64,000 bases of DNA from Primula veris. Lineage: Eukaryota; Streptophyta; Magnoliopsida; Ericales; Primulaceae. A program made the position numbers and the translations under genes. Below the pieces are notes generated by a model. That model had not been told where the DNA came from. It made no database searches and saw only the letters and a program-made list of their open reading frames with translations. Positions 47,370-59,789 of the stretch are shown in pieces (within the stretch, counting starts at the first letter, position 1; every line of letters starts with the position of its first letter). The DNA lies in contig OY821746.1 of assembly GCA_963682055.1 (NCBI GenBank), positions 7,785,992 to 7,849,991 on the forward strand, read 5' to 3'.

Positions 47370-49067
47370 AATTCAAGTATCATGTCATAATATTATGCTG
47401 ACCATCTCGTTGGATACTGCTGATCATCTCTTTGGATCCAATGATATTTGCAAACAGCTTTGGAACTATTTCATCAAGTTTTTTGGTTATAATATATGCT
47501 TAACAAGTTGATGGAAGCAAAATATGGTGAAATGGTATAATTTATGTGATCAATCTCAAACTGCTATGTTAGCATCTTTAGTTCCTTTTCTTATTGTATG
47601 GGAAATCTGGTTAAGTAAAAATAAATACAATTTGACAATGAGAAGATGAGTGTTGATAGTATCGTTAATAAAGTGATTAAGTGGCTTAGAGACCTAAACT
47701 CTCTACTTAAACCTAAAAAACATACTAATAACTTTCACTGTTTAACTCTTATTACTTTGAATGTTCTGCCTATTTCTTGTAAAAGGAAAAAAGCCAAATT
47801 GATTTGGTGGAGTTGCCCACCTTCTGGTAGATTAAAACTTAATTTAGATGGTTCATCACTCAATGATAGTTCGAGTGGGTGTAATGGAATATTAAGAGAC
47901 AATAATGATAGTCTAATCTTAGCTTTTTCATGCTATATTGGAAAACATACTAATAGCTATGCTGAACTAATAGCTTTTAAAAATGGTCTGTGTATTTGTT
48001 ACACTATGAGGATAACTAACATTCTTGTAGAAACAGATTTTGAGATGATTGTAAAATATTGGAATAGTAAATCTTTCCCAGGCATTAAATTTTCTAGTTT
48101 ATGGGATGATATTACTAATTTAATGGATTATGTTTGTTTAGCCATTGAGCATGTTTTTAGAGAACAGAACCAAGTTGGTGATGGTTTGACAAAAATGGAT
48201 TCATATGGCAAGGACTTTATGACTTTCAGGGGTATGGAACTACGCAAGAAAATCTATACTGCATATTTTTTGGATGAAAAAAACACTAATTGCCTGAGGG
48301 GTAGTTATTTTAAGATGTAGAAGGGTCTAACCAATGAAGTTTTCTGAGGTTTTGACCCTGGATAAAGACCATGGTATCTTTGTACTTGGTACACATGATA
48401 AATAGATCTTTAAAGCTTATGAGGATTTATTTCTGAAGCTTTCTGTGCTCTTAAAGCAACATTTCAAGGAGGACATTGGTATGAGAAATGTTGTGCTTAG
48501 TTATGCTAATTAGATTTATATTAGATTCAGGTTTATATTATGGTTAGATGAGCTGCTGAGGCAAATTTTGCTAAAAAAGACTAATGTTTTTCTATAGAAG
48601 ACTGCTAAAAAAGATCAAACAGATTTATTTTGCTGTTTGGATCACTGCATTTTATTCTCATACTTTCAATTTTTAGAATGTCATTTTACAGTTTTTGCTG
48701 TTTTCAATAGTCAGATTTTAATGTCTTAGGGGCTATGAGGAATTGGTTATAAATCTAACTTGCTTTTGATCACATTGATCGTGGTTATTAGGTGAGCAGT
48801 AAGGATAGGGGATATGAGGAGAAAAGCTGAGATTTTGTAGTCAATTTCTTTGGTTTTTAGGCTTTAGGATTTGGTTAATTTATTTGTGGCTTTTTCTCTC
48901 CAAAATGATGCTATATAGGTTATGTTTCAGACCTTTTTCTAGAGTATGGATGATGTAATTAGTATGTTTTGCTGTTAATAGACTAATACGAGGGTTTGTT
49001 TCATGGTAAGAATATTTTGATCTTAATAATATTTTGAACCGTTCACAAAAAAAAAAAAAAAAAAAAG
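47370..49067 (+). mobile_element. 5'-truncated L1-type LINE with poly(A) tail
   Basis: The 3' end of a non-LTR retrotransposon. A zf-RVT-like segment (ADHLFGSNDICKQLWNYF, from 47419) has an in-frame stop. An RNase H domain in another frame follows. A ~730-bp 3' UTR ends in an A tract at about 49047-49066. Endonuclease and reverse transcriptase are absent. No target duplication was recognised. Confidence 0.85.
47646..48320 (+). pseudogene. LINE-encoded RNase H domain fragment (224 residues)
   Basis: This is an RVT_3-type RNase H with its acidic residues in place: LNLDGSS (Asp), YAELIAF (Glu), LVETDFEMI (Asp) and QVGDGLTK (Asp). In intact LINEs it degrades RNA in the RNA-DNA hybrid at the C-terminus of the reverse transcriptase protein. 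Here it is detached from upstream domains by stops and a frame change, so it is a remnant even though this stretch is open. Confidence 0.85.
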
Positions 49068-49705
49068 TAATCAACGCATGTCAGGATGTTTTAAGCCAGA
49101 AAAGTAATATATGAAAGTAACATATAATTGCTCTATAATTCTTTGCCACGAAAATGGTTTTGGACTAGAAAAACGAGTGTAAAAAAAAGTTCGCATTCGG
49201 CATCGGAATTTTATAACAGTGCAACGAAATAGTTGGCAATGATAATAAAACTGCTTAAATTATCACAAATGCCTTTTCCATCAGCAATAATAATATAATT
49301 AATGTTCAGAATTAGCAACAAGTATAATATTACAAAAAGTCAGCCTTTAACCTCAATTTCTAATATTGTTGCTGCGGACTTTTTGCGGCTTTAGCAACAC
49401 CGTGGCAACAACATGAGTCTTGTTGGCGATTTCTATCTGTAACAAACCTTTGATAAGAGGCAATAAATCTTTTGATATTGAGTACGTAATTTACTGTAGT
49501 GCATTATTGTTGATTAAAAAATTTGATGAACAAAAGGGTTATATCATAATTGTACCCATGAAATAATCTATTTTTAATTTTTTAGAATTGAGTAAATCCT
49601 GAAAATATCATCGGTGATTTAAAAATGAAAAGTGGAACCTTCACATGCATACTAAATTCGTGAATACAATTTGATAGTGACATGTGTTTAAATCTTTACT
49701 TGTAG
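49068..49705. other. Intergenic DNA after the LINE
   Basis: AT-rich sequence without a recognisable gene or repeat structure. Confidence 0.4.
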
Positions 49706-50065
49706 GCAGTCATTAATTTGGCATATTTCAACCCGACCCGAGTAGCAAGTTGCATTTTTAGCTATTTGATCCGGTCCGATCCATTTGATCCGTTTTTAAT
49801 TTTTTTTTTTCCTTTTAAAAAATAAATCTCATAAATATCAAAAATTTCAAATAAAATTTGTTAGTTAGATTAAAAAATCATTTGATTTAGAACTATAATA
49901 TAAAAATAATATAAAAGAGAGGGTTTAATTTATATGAGAGAGATGAGAGAGAATATTAAGTTGTACTTTTACCCATTTTAACCTGACCCGAATAGAATTA
50001 CACTTTTACCCAACCCACAACGGATCGGATCGGATCGGGTTGAAACCCGTGAAATTCCCATCACT
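49706..50065. mobile_element. Probable ~360-bp hAT-like MITE
   Basis: Inverted TTTCAACCCGACCCG (left) and CGGATCGGGTTGAAA (right) lie about 25 bp inside imperfect ends. Flanks are ACTTGTAG (49698-49705) and ACTTATAG (50066-50073), a 7/8 match, as expected for a decayed 8-bp target duplication. It is non-coding. Confidence 0.5.
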
Positions 50066-50225
50066 ACTTATAGGTGAGCCAATGTGGATCATGAGATTGA
50101 AAGAGAGGCCCGGAGAAGAGTCAAAAATATTATTATCATAAATTTCGTAATATATGTGTCTATTTGCTTTGCAAAAGTAGGGGACACAAAATATATGAAT
50201 TAAAGTTGTATCGTTAATACCTTTA

Positions 50226-50504
50226 GATCTTGTTTGATTAGGGCGGGATAAGTTTGAAATTGAGACTAGAAGTATAAACGGACCTCAAAACCTATGTTTT
50301 GATATAACATTAAACAAGGACTAGAAATGATGTTAGGATAACAAAGGGCCTTAAAATGAATTATTTAGTATTTTTACTATAATAGGGGAGGGTGGTATTA
50401 GAAATAATGTTTGGAGGGTGTATTATAAATAACTCTTTCATTCATTATCCCTCTTGCATTAATAGTCCCGATACTATGAATCACGCAACCAAATTAACGA
50501 GCCC
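50226..50504. mobile_element. 279-bp Tourist/Harbinger-like MITE
   Basis: TTA flanks both sides (50223-50225 and 50505-50507). The ends GATCTTGTTTGATTAGGGC and the inverse of ACCAAATTAACGAGCCC are imperfect inverted repeats. The TTA duplication and short length are typical of PIF/Harbinger-derived MITEs. Confidence 0.6.
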
Positions 50505-51220
50505 TTAGTCCTTTACATTTGATTTTCACTTTGCCTTCGATACAAATATTTCCAAATTGATGTGAAACAGTAGGTAAATTAATCTGCTTTATCAAACTGA
50601 AGATTCAATTAATCGAGTCCGTAGCATCCACTCGCTCTTTTATGAAAATTTTCGTATATCTTTGACTTACTAAACCAACATGGTTAAATCAGAAAGTTGG
50701 AAAAACAATTCTCACTACACAATATTCAGTAATTATTCTAAAGAAATGTGCACAATTAATCAATATTATGTTCAAAATAACTATTGAAAAAGTTTATAAA
50801 TGTACAAAACAAGTTATAAAAATTTGAAATTTAAGCTAAAATAGCAAAGGGGGCTCAAAAGAGATCATAGAAGATTCCAAGTCAATCACATGTTTTGGAT
50901 ACAAGAAAATGATCGCACCACCGCACCTCTCTGTAACTAAAATACAAATATATCACCTAAGAAGACGAGTAGTAATGTATCACCAGCATATATTTCCAAT
51001 TTTTTTATTTTAAAAAAAGTAACTAAAGCAGTGTCTTTTGTCTTGTTTTTATCAGTCTTATGTATCATTTTCATTACTACACAATGCGCTTAATTAAACA
51101 GGAGGACAAATATGTAAGGAAGTAGTCAGTGAGATGGAAATTATCAAAGTGCAGTGTGTGACAGGTCTTTATCTCTGTTAAATTAATTTATTAATATCTG
51201 GTAGTATTATTCTTCATTAC
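50505..51220. other. Intergenic DNA
   Basis: AT-rich sequence with no gene or clear repeat. Confidence 0.4.
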
Positions 51221-51228
51221 TGCATATA

Positions 51229-52294
51229 GGGGATTGTTTTTCATAGTCAATTTGCTCATCTTTGTAACAGACGCGTAAATTGAAATACCACGTTTACGTG
51301 GTACAGATAATTTTTTTTTTTTTTTTTCTTTCATTCAAAAAACTTTTTTTATTTTAATTAAAAAAAAAACCTAACTATCAACCATCAAACTAATTCGTAT
51401 ATCAAATTTATATATTTTTTTATCAAATCAACATCACTCTACCACTACAATTATCCTCAATTTTACCAACAAAAAAAATCTATCCCAATTTACCAAAATA
51501 AAACCTCTCCCAATTTTACCAAAAATAAACTTTAACGATCAACCACCAAACTACTTACTATATCAAATTAATATACTTTTTTTTATCAAATCAACATCAC
51601 TCTACCACTACAATTATACTCAATTTTACCAACAAAAAAAACCTCTCCCAATTTACCAAAATAAAACATCTCCCAATTTTATCAAAAATAAACTATAACC
51701 ATCAACCGCCAAACTACTTCATATATCAAATTAATATCATTTTTTTTATCAAATCAACATCACTCTAAATTTGATAAAAAAAATGATATTAATTTTATAT
51801 ATGAAGTAATTTGATGGTTGATAGTTATAGTTTATTTTTGGTAAAATTGGGAGATGTTTTATTTTGGTAAATTGAGAGAGGTTTTTTTTGTTGGTAAAAT
51901 TGAGAATAATTGTAGTGGTAGAGTGATCTTGATTTGATAAAAAAAATTATATTAATTTGATATAGTAAGTAGTTTGGTGGTTGATGGTTAGAGTTTATTT
52001 TTTGTAAAATTAGGAGATGTTTTATTTTGGTAAATTGGGAGAGATTTTTTTTTGTTGGTAAAATTGGGGATAATTGTAGTGGTGGAGTGATGTTGATTTG
52101 ATAAAAATATATATATATTTGATATATGAAGTAGTTTGATGGTTGATAGTTAGAGTTTTTTTTTTAATTAAAATAGAAAAGTTTTTTGAGTGAAATAAAA
52201 AAAAAAAAATTGTCAATGCCACGTAGACGTGGGATTTCAATTCCCACGTCTGTTATACAGATGACCAAATTGCCTATTGAAAAAAGAATCCCCA
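51229..52294. mobile_element. 1.07-kb foldback element, nearly fully palindromic
   Basis: Two arms of about 530 bp are inverted copies around a centre near 51775. Each arm carries ~160-bp internal repeats (ATCAACATCACTCTACCACT on the left, its inverse on the right). Outer ends GGGGATTG and GAATCCCC are flanked by TGCATATA (51221-51228 and 52295-52302), an 8-9 bp target duplication. There is no coding capacity. A transcript would form a very long hairpin. Confidence 0.85.
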
Positions 52295-52356
52295 TGCATA
52301 TACATAATACATGTGTGCTTTGGGGAATCTCATTCATCACCTCTGCAAACACGAAA

Positions 52357-52543
52357 GAGGTTGAATTTTTATACTACATTTTTTCTGAAAAAACGCACAA
52401 ACCGTAAAAAAAATCTACGGTTTACAGTGTTTTTATGCAAACCGTAAAAAAAATCTACGGTTTGCAAAAATACATGCAAACCGTACATTAAATGTACGGT
52501 TTGCATGTATTTTTGCAAACCGTATATTTTTTTTTACGGTTTG

Positions 52544-52588
<45 letters not shown>

Positions 52589-52730
52589 TAATTTCAATTT
52601 GTAAAATAGTAAAAAATATATAAAATATGCAAATCCATAATTCACTTAGCTATATATAATTGTTTGTTGTTTGTTGTTTGTTTATATTAATTATAGAAAT
52701 TATAATAATTGTTGATATTTGTCCCATTTT
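52357..52730. repeat. Left TIR with clustered CAAACCGTA palindromes
   Basis: It contains four hairpin-forming pairs of the type GCAAACCGTA-spacer-TACGGTTTGC between 52395 and 52548, then a T39 tract, then AT-rich sequence. The same arrangement is inverted in the right TIR. Confidence 0.85.
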
Positions 52731-53397
52731 TGCATTATTTATTTTTTTGAAAATTTAAAATTTGAGTGAAAATAAGTAAAGGAGCACGGAAGTAGATAAA
52801 TAATAGGGGTAGAAGATTTGTACCGCCACCCATACTGAAATATTGAAAACAAAATGAAAAAGTATAATGACTTAAAAGAAAATCATTAGAAAAATATAAA
52901 GCCAAATCCAAGAAAGTACTAGGAACCGAACATATAATATGCCTTCTAGATATCTATCGTTTTTCCACGTACACATAGTTTTCAATTTTATCCACTTTCA
53001 AACCCGAACGATATATTTTGTTGACATAAACTTTTAGAGAGACTCAATATGAATTATCAGATCTTGTATATTAGAGTAAATAAATAATGCATATATTAAG
53101 TCTTTATAAAAATTTATATCAAAAATTATTTAGTTACATCATCAATCATAATAAAAAAATATTACAAATCTTAATACAATATTACTAGTCCACATCAACA
53201 CATACATACTAAGTACAAATATACAGTACAAGTTAAAGTAATGGCAAGTGGGACAACAAAATAAAAGGTGAAAATTGAAAACAGGGGTAAATTAGCAAAA
53301 GTGGTTTTGTGAAAACTACACCAAAACCAGAGCAGAAAAAGTAGTGCTTTATAGAGTAGAGCCCACAATAATATTCTTTTAATAGTCTAAATGTGCA

Positions 53398-53405
53398 TAT
53401 AAAAG
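53398..53405 (+). promoter_or_regulatory. TATA box of the PMD gene
   Basis: TATAAAAG in GTGCATATAAAAGGGTACC. A leader exon probably ends at CAGTAAG|GTAATA (GT at 53538), and a 5' UTR intron ends at TTAG|G (53775), one base before the start codon. Confidence 0.65.
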
Positions 53406-53776
53406 GGTACCAATAGCCTTAATATTCCACCATCTCATTTTCTAAAACCATAAACAATTTCTAAATTGCTCTCATTTCGTTTATTCTGTTTAATTCCGTT
53501 TATTGAAGTTGCTACTAACTTTCTGTTCTGCAGTAAGGTAATATTTTTTTCTTCCTTAAGATAAATTTCTTGATAAAAAAAGAGAGGATATATATAATGG
53601 TCTGTTGTATTATCATTATTTAATTATCATTAATTGGTTATCATTGAGTTATCATTGTTTGGTTATCATTAATTGGTTATCATTGTTTAATTAGATAATT
53701 AAAATAATTGTTCGGTTATTATTAAATGTGTATGTTTCTTATGTTGTTTTTATTGTTAAAAATAAAAATAGTTAGG

Positions 53777-56147
53777 ATGGCAGAGCCAGGTCCACGAATT
53801 AGAGGCAGGTTAGGCATTTTACGACAGACCGGTCATATTTCAAATACGACTTGGGATGCTGGAAAAGAAGCAGGTAGAGGAGATGCCCATAAGATTAGGA
53901 TTTATAATTATAGTTGGCAGATACCGACGCCTGACAGGGTAGTTCAAAATATGATTAGGGCTGGTTTTTACGGTATTCACACTATAGGTAATTATAGCGT
54001 AGACCGAGGCTTGCTTACAGCCTTAGTTGATAGGTGGCGTGATGAGACGCACACATTCCATTATGTCGGTGGAGAGTTGGGGATATCTTTACAGGATGTA
54101 GAGATTATGTTTGGTCTCAGGATGGATGGTCTTGCTGTTACCCGATCGGAGCGGAATGATAACAGAGCGAGCAGGTTAGATATGATAGAGAGTTTGTTGG
54201 GTGTTAGACCGGCTGACAATCAAGTGGATACAAAGTGTTTGACAGTTAGACTTGATTGGATGTTACACACCTTTGGTGAATTACCCCCCAACCCTAGTGA
54301 GGAGCGTTTGTTATATCAGTCTAGGGCTGCCATGTTATTATTATTGGGGACACATGTGTTTTCAAATAAGAGCAGTGATCAGATTCCACTTTGGCCTCTG
54401 CCATTTCTGGAGGATTTTGACACATGTGCTGAGTATAGTTGGGGATCAGCTCTTCTGGCCTGGTTAGAGCCTAATCTATGCAAGTTGGTACGTGGTAAGG
54501 CAAACGGAGTAAGCGGGGCGGTGATGTTTCTCGATATGTGGGCGATGACCAGACTACTGCCGGTTAGACCATGTGAAGAGCTGCCGGAAGATATCAAGCC
54601 ACCTGAGGGCTGGCCTAGGTTCCCCCTCGGTTACAGGTATGATATTATTTAGTTTTTGTATTGGATTTGTGTTTTTTTTTTTATTGTGTCATCTATCATC
54701 TATCATTTACTTATTTATATTTATTGTTTATCGGGTTTTGTTTGTATATTACATATGGAAGATTTGGAGGCAAACTAACTTTAAGCCATATGTCTACGGA
54801 CATAATGTGGTCCACATACATGACCAGTTTGACAATATGTCGCATGAACAGGTAAAATTTTAACTTTCTTATTTACTACATGCAACTTACGTATTATATG
54901 TTGTATATGTTTACATTGGTCTTATGTTCGCAGAATTTTATTACTAGTATTTTTAAACCCTTCTTTACATATTCTAATAATAATTTTGCTGATTACAGAT
55001 AGTGTGGCAACCTTACGGGAATCTCGATAACTATCCGGAATACTGCACGCGGGGCCGTTATATGTGGCATTGTTCTGTGCCTCTCATTTGTAATGAGAAG
55101 ATTGAGTTCCACCCCGCGGACAGGTTCATAAGACAGGTCGGTTTTGTTCAGCGGGTCCCTACATATATTTGGAAACCCAGACAGGGTCACGGCAAGGATA
55201 GAAGATGTGGGATTGTGCACAAACACGATTGGCCTGCACTTTTTGCAGAGTTTATAACCGTGTGGAATGACCGTCACAACCGGCTTGTTAACGGCGAATT
55301 TGGTACGGGGACGTCACCGGATTACATGAGATGGTATAGAGAGAGGACCCGCATCTTTATAAACCCACCTGAACTTGCCCGACCATCTCACGGTTTCCGA
55401 GAGCATACGGGTGTGCTCAATAAAATGGTAACAACTAGTTAAAGTTCATTAATATTTGTGTGTTATTTTTTTGTTTGGTTATTTCAATACTAATAAATCG
55501 TTTTTTATTGTTTTTTTTTTTAGAAAGCGATGTTGCGCCGCAGTTTCAAATCGTTCAAACAGGCGAAAATGAAAACGGACGTGGACTTACTACGTGTGGA
55601 ATTCGCTGAAATGGGAATGAATCCGTATGGGTCAGCTGATGAACAGTCGGATGAGGAGGATGACAATGACGACGACAACGATGATGATGACGACCTACGT
55701 TACGACCCAAGAACTTACACTAGGGCTTTAAGTTGTCGGTGTCCCGACGAAAGAGGTAGAGGGGAAGGCGAATCTAGTAGCGGCGGGCGTAGCGGGGGTA
55801 GAAGATCGAGTGGATGTCGACCCCCGACTACAGATCAGGGTCCGGGTCCGAGTTCAAGCGGTCATGGTCGTCGTGCTTCTTTTGCTGGGTCGGACTACGT
55901 TCAGGATGATGTTCCGTTGGATCATCATAGACAATTATTTGGGTCGTACGACAGTTGGAGTCGAGGATTGACACTTACATCCCGCGAGCGTGCTCCGCAT
56001 CCAGAATCGCAGCATCGACAGAGACGTCGTCCGGAGCTAAACGAAATCGAAGAGTCTACTGAGCCGTCATCGGATAGATTAACATCGGCGGGAAAGATGC
56101 TCCCTACGTCCAACTTTAAAGTATTTACTCGTTACAAAAATAAATAA
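53777..56147 (+). CDS. Plant mobile domain (MAIN-like) protein, 4 exons, transposon-borne
   Basis: Exons are 53777-54636, 54770-54851, 54999-55427 and 55524-56147; phases agree and give 664 residues. The aminotransferase-like plant mobile domain covers about 30-450: WQIPTPDRVVQNMIRAGFYG, YVGGELGISLQDVEIMFGLR, LDWMLHTFGELPP, AVMFLDMWAM, VWQPYGNL and WHCSVPLI. The C-terminus has a very acidic stretch (SDEEDDNDDDNDDDDD) and an Arg/Gly/Ser-rich region. PMD proteins occur both as host genes (MAIN/MAIL, genome stability and silencing) and inside plant transposons. Position between the TIRs makes this the transposon type. No disabling mutation is seen; biochemical activity of the family is not established to my knowledge. 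Confidence 0.88.
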
Positions 56148-56783
56148 ATGCACATTTGTGTTTTTTGTATTTGATTTCTATGTTTGATTTGTAAGTTTTA
56201 TTCTTACCTGAGTTGGAATATTATAAATTCGTAAGTTTAATTTGATTCGTATGTTTGATTTGTACGTTATAAATTCGTAAGTTTAATTTGATTCGTATGT
56301 TTGATTTGTATGTTTGTAAAAAATATTATGTATTTTAATTGATAGGACCAATATTGAGTTTTTACGAAATGCAGGGACTGATTTGCAATTTTCTAGTTAT
56401 CATTGTTTGGTTATAATTGAGTTATAACCAAACAATGATAACTCAATTTTTTAATCATAACCAAACAATGATAACTCAATTTTTTAATCATAACCAAACA
56501 CATTTAATGATAACCAAACAATGATAACTCAATTTTTTTATAAAACGGATAAAATATCAACAATCCCAATTTTTATTGGTGATTTGGGCAAACAAACTAA
56601 TTAAAAAACATAATTTTATAAAAACCCCTAATTTTCAAAACGGGTAAATATTAATAAAACGTAACAATTTTTATTTTTCTCAATCAAAACAAATAACCAT
56701 CATAAACATGTAATATCATAACCAAACCATTAGTAATAAATATCTAAATAACACAAATTTAAATAAAAATCCTAATTTTTTTA

Positions 56784-57138
56784 TTAAATGGGACGAATAT
56801 CAACAATTATTATAATTTCTATAATTAATATAAACAAACAACAAACAATTATATATAGTTAAGTGAATTATGGATTTGCATATTTTATATATTTTTTACT
56901 ATTTTACAAATTGAAATTACAAAAAAAAAAAAAAAAAAAAATAAATACATGCAAACCGTAAAAAAAATATACGGTTTGCAAAAATACATGCAAACCGTAC
57001 ATTTAATGTACGGTTTGCATGTATTTTTGCAAACCGTAGATTTTTTTTATGGTTTGCATAAAAACACTGTAAACCGTAGATTTTTTTTACGGTTTGTGCG
57101 TTTTTTCAGAAAAAAGTGTAGTATAAAAATCCAACCTC
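56784..57138. repeat. Right TIR with clustered CAAACCGTA palindromes
   Basis: Inverted copy of the left TIR, with the same order of palindromes and an A-tract in place of the T-tract. The copies differ at few positions, suggesting recent activity. Confidence 0.85.
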
Positions 57139-57147
57139 AACACGAAA

Positions 57148-58490
57148 ACCCTAATTTTATTTTATCATGTCAGACTTTTTTTCTTGCCATGTTATAAGTT
57201 ATAACATAACATTAGAAAAAAAAAAGAAAAAAAAAGAGATACACTGGAGAGATTCTTTATCAAAGTGGCAGTTTTAAAGTTGAAGTTACCACATCACATG
57301 TTATAAATAGTCACGCATACACAAAATAGCACCATTATGGACAAACTTCGACGTATGCTTGCATGCCATTTAGTTTGTAATTTTAATTAGGGGAATTTAT
57401 AGCACGATGGAATATTGGAATTCATTATTCATAGCAATTATTGGAATGCAAACTCATTAAATTTTTGTAAAACCTCAAATTCTACGAAGTCCATTAGTGT
57501 GTAGACGAAGAACAGTTAAGATAATGTGTAGTTGTTTGGAATAATGGGAGGGACAACACGATGTTCGTTGGTTTTATAGAGGGCTGGGGAAATGTGGGGC
57601 GTGTCTATTGTCACTTTACCACTTGTGTGACTAATGAACAATAGAGTTTGGCTTTGGCTATAGCAGAAATACGAATATGTGCCTAACTTTAACAGAAAAA
57701 TGTCAGTAAATATTATGATTATATAGTCAATGCGAAGTATGCTGTGATCCATTTCCCTTCTTATATGGTTTATTTTTACTACTTTATTTTATATTTGTGC
57801 TTGAAATTCAGTGGTGGCTTAAAGAAAGGGGTGATGATCATGTGGTTGCAATATTGATGGGAACAACCGAGCAATAATGCAAAATTCAGAAACAAAGAGA
57901 GATACCTTGCAATAATATATGAATATTTGCACTACCACTTCTTGAGTAAAAGTTGGTGTCACCATAGGCCCTCAAATCACCAATTTAATATTCCCCTTTT
58001 CCACTGTTCATACATACATGATCGTCCCTTTATCAAACAGAACAGAGACAACCAGCACCTTATGTATCGGCCTACGAATATGTATATTTTTTCCCTTTTT
58101 ATTAAAGAAAAGAATTACGTCTTGAAGACATGCATATATGATTATTACTAGAATTGAGTTGAATTATTTCGGAAGAAATTGATGATATGAAATCCAAAAA
58201 AACAAAACCTATTTCAAGGTTTGAAAAAAAAAAGTGTAAATTAAGAGAGACAGATAGATTATGAGTTGGGTATGATTTTGGTTTTATTACAAAAGCGCCA
58301 TTTTTTTGAAAACTTTATAAAATAGTCACTGGTTTTTTCAATGTTACACAAAATATTGCAAGTAAAATGATAGTAACACCAAAAAGATCTCACTCGTTTT
58401 CTTGTGTATGATATGAAATAAATTGTAGACAAAGTTGAAAAGGCGTATAAACTATTAAAAGTGGGAGATCAATATCCTAACATATAAGTA
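57148..58490. other. Intergenic DNA
   Basis: No gene is recognisable. AT-rich with an A/G-rich run near 57212-57238; short open frames lack conserved features. Confidence 0.4.
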
Positions 58491-58498
58491 GGGCCGGG

Positions 58499-59202
58499 AA
58501 AAAAATACCGAAATCCCGACCGACCCGCATCCAACCTGATTTTTAAATTAATTTATATTAAATGCAAGTGATGCAAATCGAACCTTATACTTCTAACATA
58601 CAATGTAAGCACTCTATTATATGAGCTATAATCCTTTTTATTTTATATATTAGTTATAATTATATAAGTATAATATAAATTTGTAGTTTTGAATATATGA
58701 AACTATTAAAATAAAAAATATATTTTAATTAAAAAATTATATAAAAGATAAATGATTATTATTTTTCGATTATAAAAATTATATTGATAACGTATCTTAT
58801 TTAGTATGATAATTGTTGCTAGTGTGAATAAAACTAAATAATAAAAGAATCTGATAAAAAACGTATCAATTTTTTTATCTACTCCATTATTTGTATTTTC
58901 ACACTATTTTTTTTTACCACATATTAATTTTTTTTTTCATTTATTAATAATGTTATTTTTAAACTATGATTATTTTTCGTGTTAATAACATGTTTATACT
59001 TCTCAAATGAAAATTGTTAATAAAAAATGACGTCGTCGAGAGATTCGGGATAAACCTATCTCGACCCTACGAGATCCCGAAAATTCGGGTCCCGACTTTT
59101 GTCTGGTCGGGATCGGGATTTTTTTTTTCACTTTCAAAAGTAATAGGATCGGAATACGGATTGAGCGTTTACGAATCGTGTTCTGATCCTAACTCACCCC
59201 TA
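58499..59202. mobile_element. 704-bp non-autonomous hAT element
   Basis: The ends TAGGGCCGGG and CACCCCTA are short inverted repeats of hAT type. The 8-bp target duplication CATATAAG is exact (58491-58498 and 59203-59210). Subterminal CCCGACC and GGTCGGGATCGGG motifs are inverted. There is no transposase. Confidence 0.85.
58575..58628 (-). other. tRNA-like (pol III A/B box) relic
   Basis: On the minus strand, TAGCTCATATAATAGAG (58628-58612) resembles a tRNA A box and GGTTCGATTT (58584-58575) a B box, about 30 bases apart. No cloverleaf can be completed, so this is a SINE head or tRNA relic rather than a tRNA gene. It lies within the hAT element. Confidence 0.45.
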
Positions 59203-59210
59203 CATATAAG

Positions 59211-59489
59211 TATAAAAGAACTTAAAAGCACGTTTACTTGCTCGAAGTTTTCACTTCTTATCATGTGAAATTTTTGTAAGATTTAAAATTGCTAGAATAT
59301 CCACATTCTCTTACGAAATTTAAATGTGTATATTTTTTATGGATATTAATTTCCATAATGTACTTTACTAAACATTCAATCAAAGGAGTACTTCTCAAAT
59401 ATTTGAAAACTACAGAACAAGAGTTTCATATAAATTCATCTAATGCAATCCTTTTCCCTGCTACTTTCCCAATTAAATGTACACTATGA
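59211..59489. other. Intergenic DNA
   Basis: Short AT-rich spacer with no visible feature. Confidence 0.4.
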
Positions 59490-59672
59490 AAGTACCTGTA
59501 ATTTTGATCGATCAATAACTTGTATCAAAATCGTCGGAATGAAAATTTTCAAAGTTAATCGTAGTTCAAACATTAAATTATATGATTTAGTTTTAAAATT
59601 TTCATTTCGACAATTTTAATACATATTATAATCCGGTTAAAATTACACGTAATTTCGTAAAATAGAATCTGT
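59490..59672. mobile_element. Stowaway-like MITE, third copy of the family
   Basis: The palindromic interior (ATTTTGATCGATCAATAACT on one side, GGTTAAAATTACACGTAATT on the other) and ATTTCGACAATTTT match the copies at 28753-29810 and 30478-30705. The ends are decayed. Confidence 0.6.
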
Positions 59673-59789
59673 AATTTGATAGGGCAAAAAGACAAAGTTG
59701 GACCTATACCAAAGCAATTTTCATTTTTTAAACTGTATTTTCCAGTCTTTTATCTCTCTACGATGAAGCTTTAAAATAGGATGAGACTT

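Larger units (their letters stand above)
52357..57138 (+). mobile_element. Mutator-like element with long TIRs carrying a plant mobile domain gene
   Basis: The ends are GAGGTTGAATTTTTATACTA and its inverse. The 9-bp target duplication AACACGAAA (52348-52356 and 57139-57147) is the Mutator hallmark. TIRs extend about 355-375 bp (52357-52730 and 56784-57138). The 4782-bp element encodes a single gene, a PMD protein, and no transposase. It would therefore need mobilisation in trans unless the PMD protein itself participates. Confidence 0.85.
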
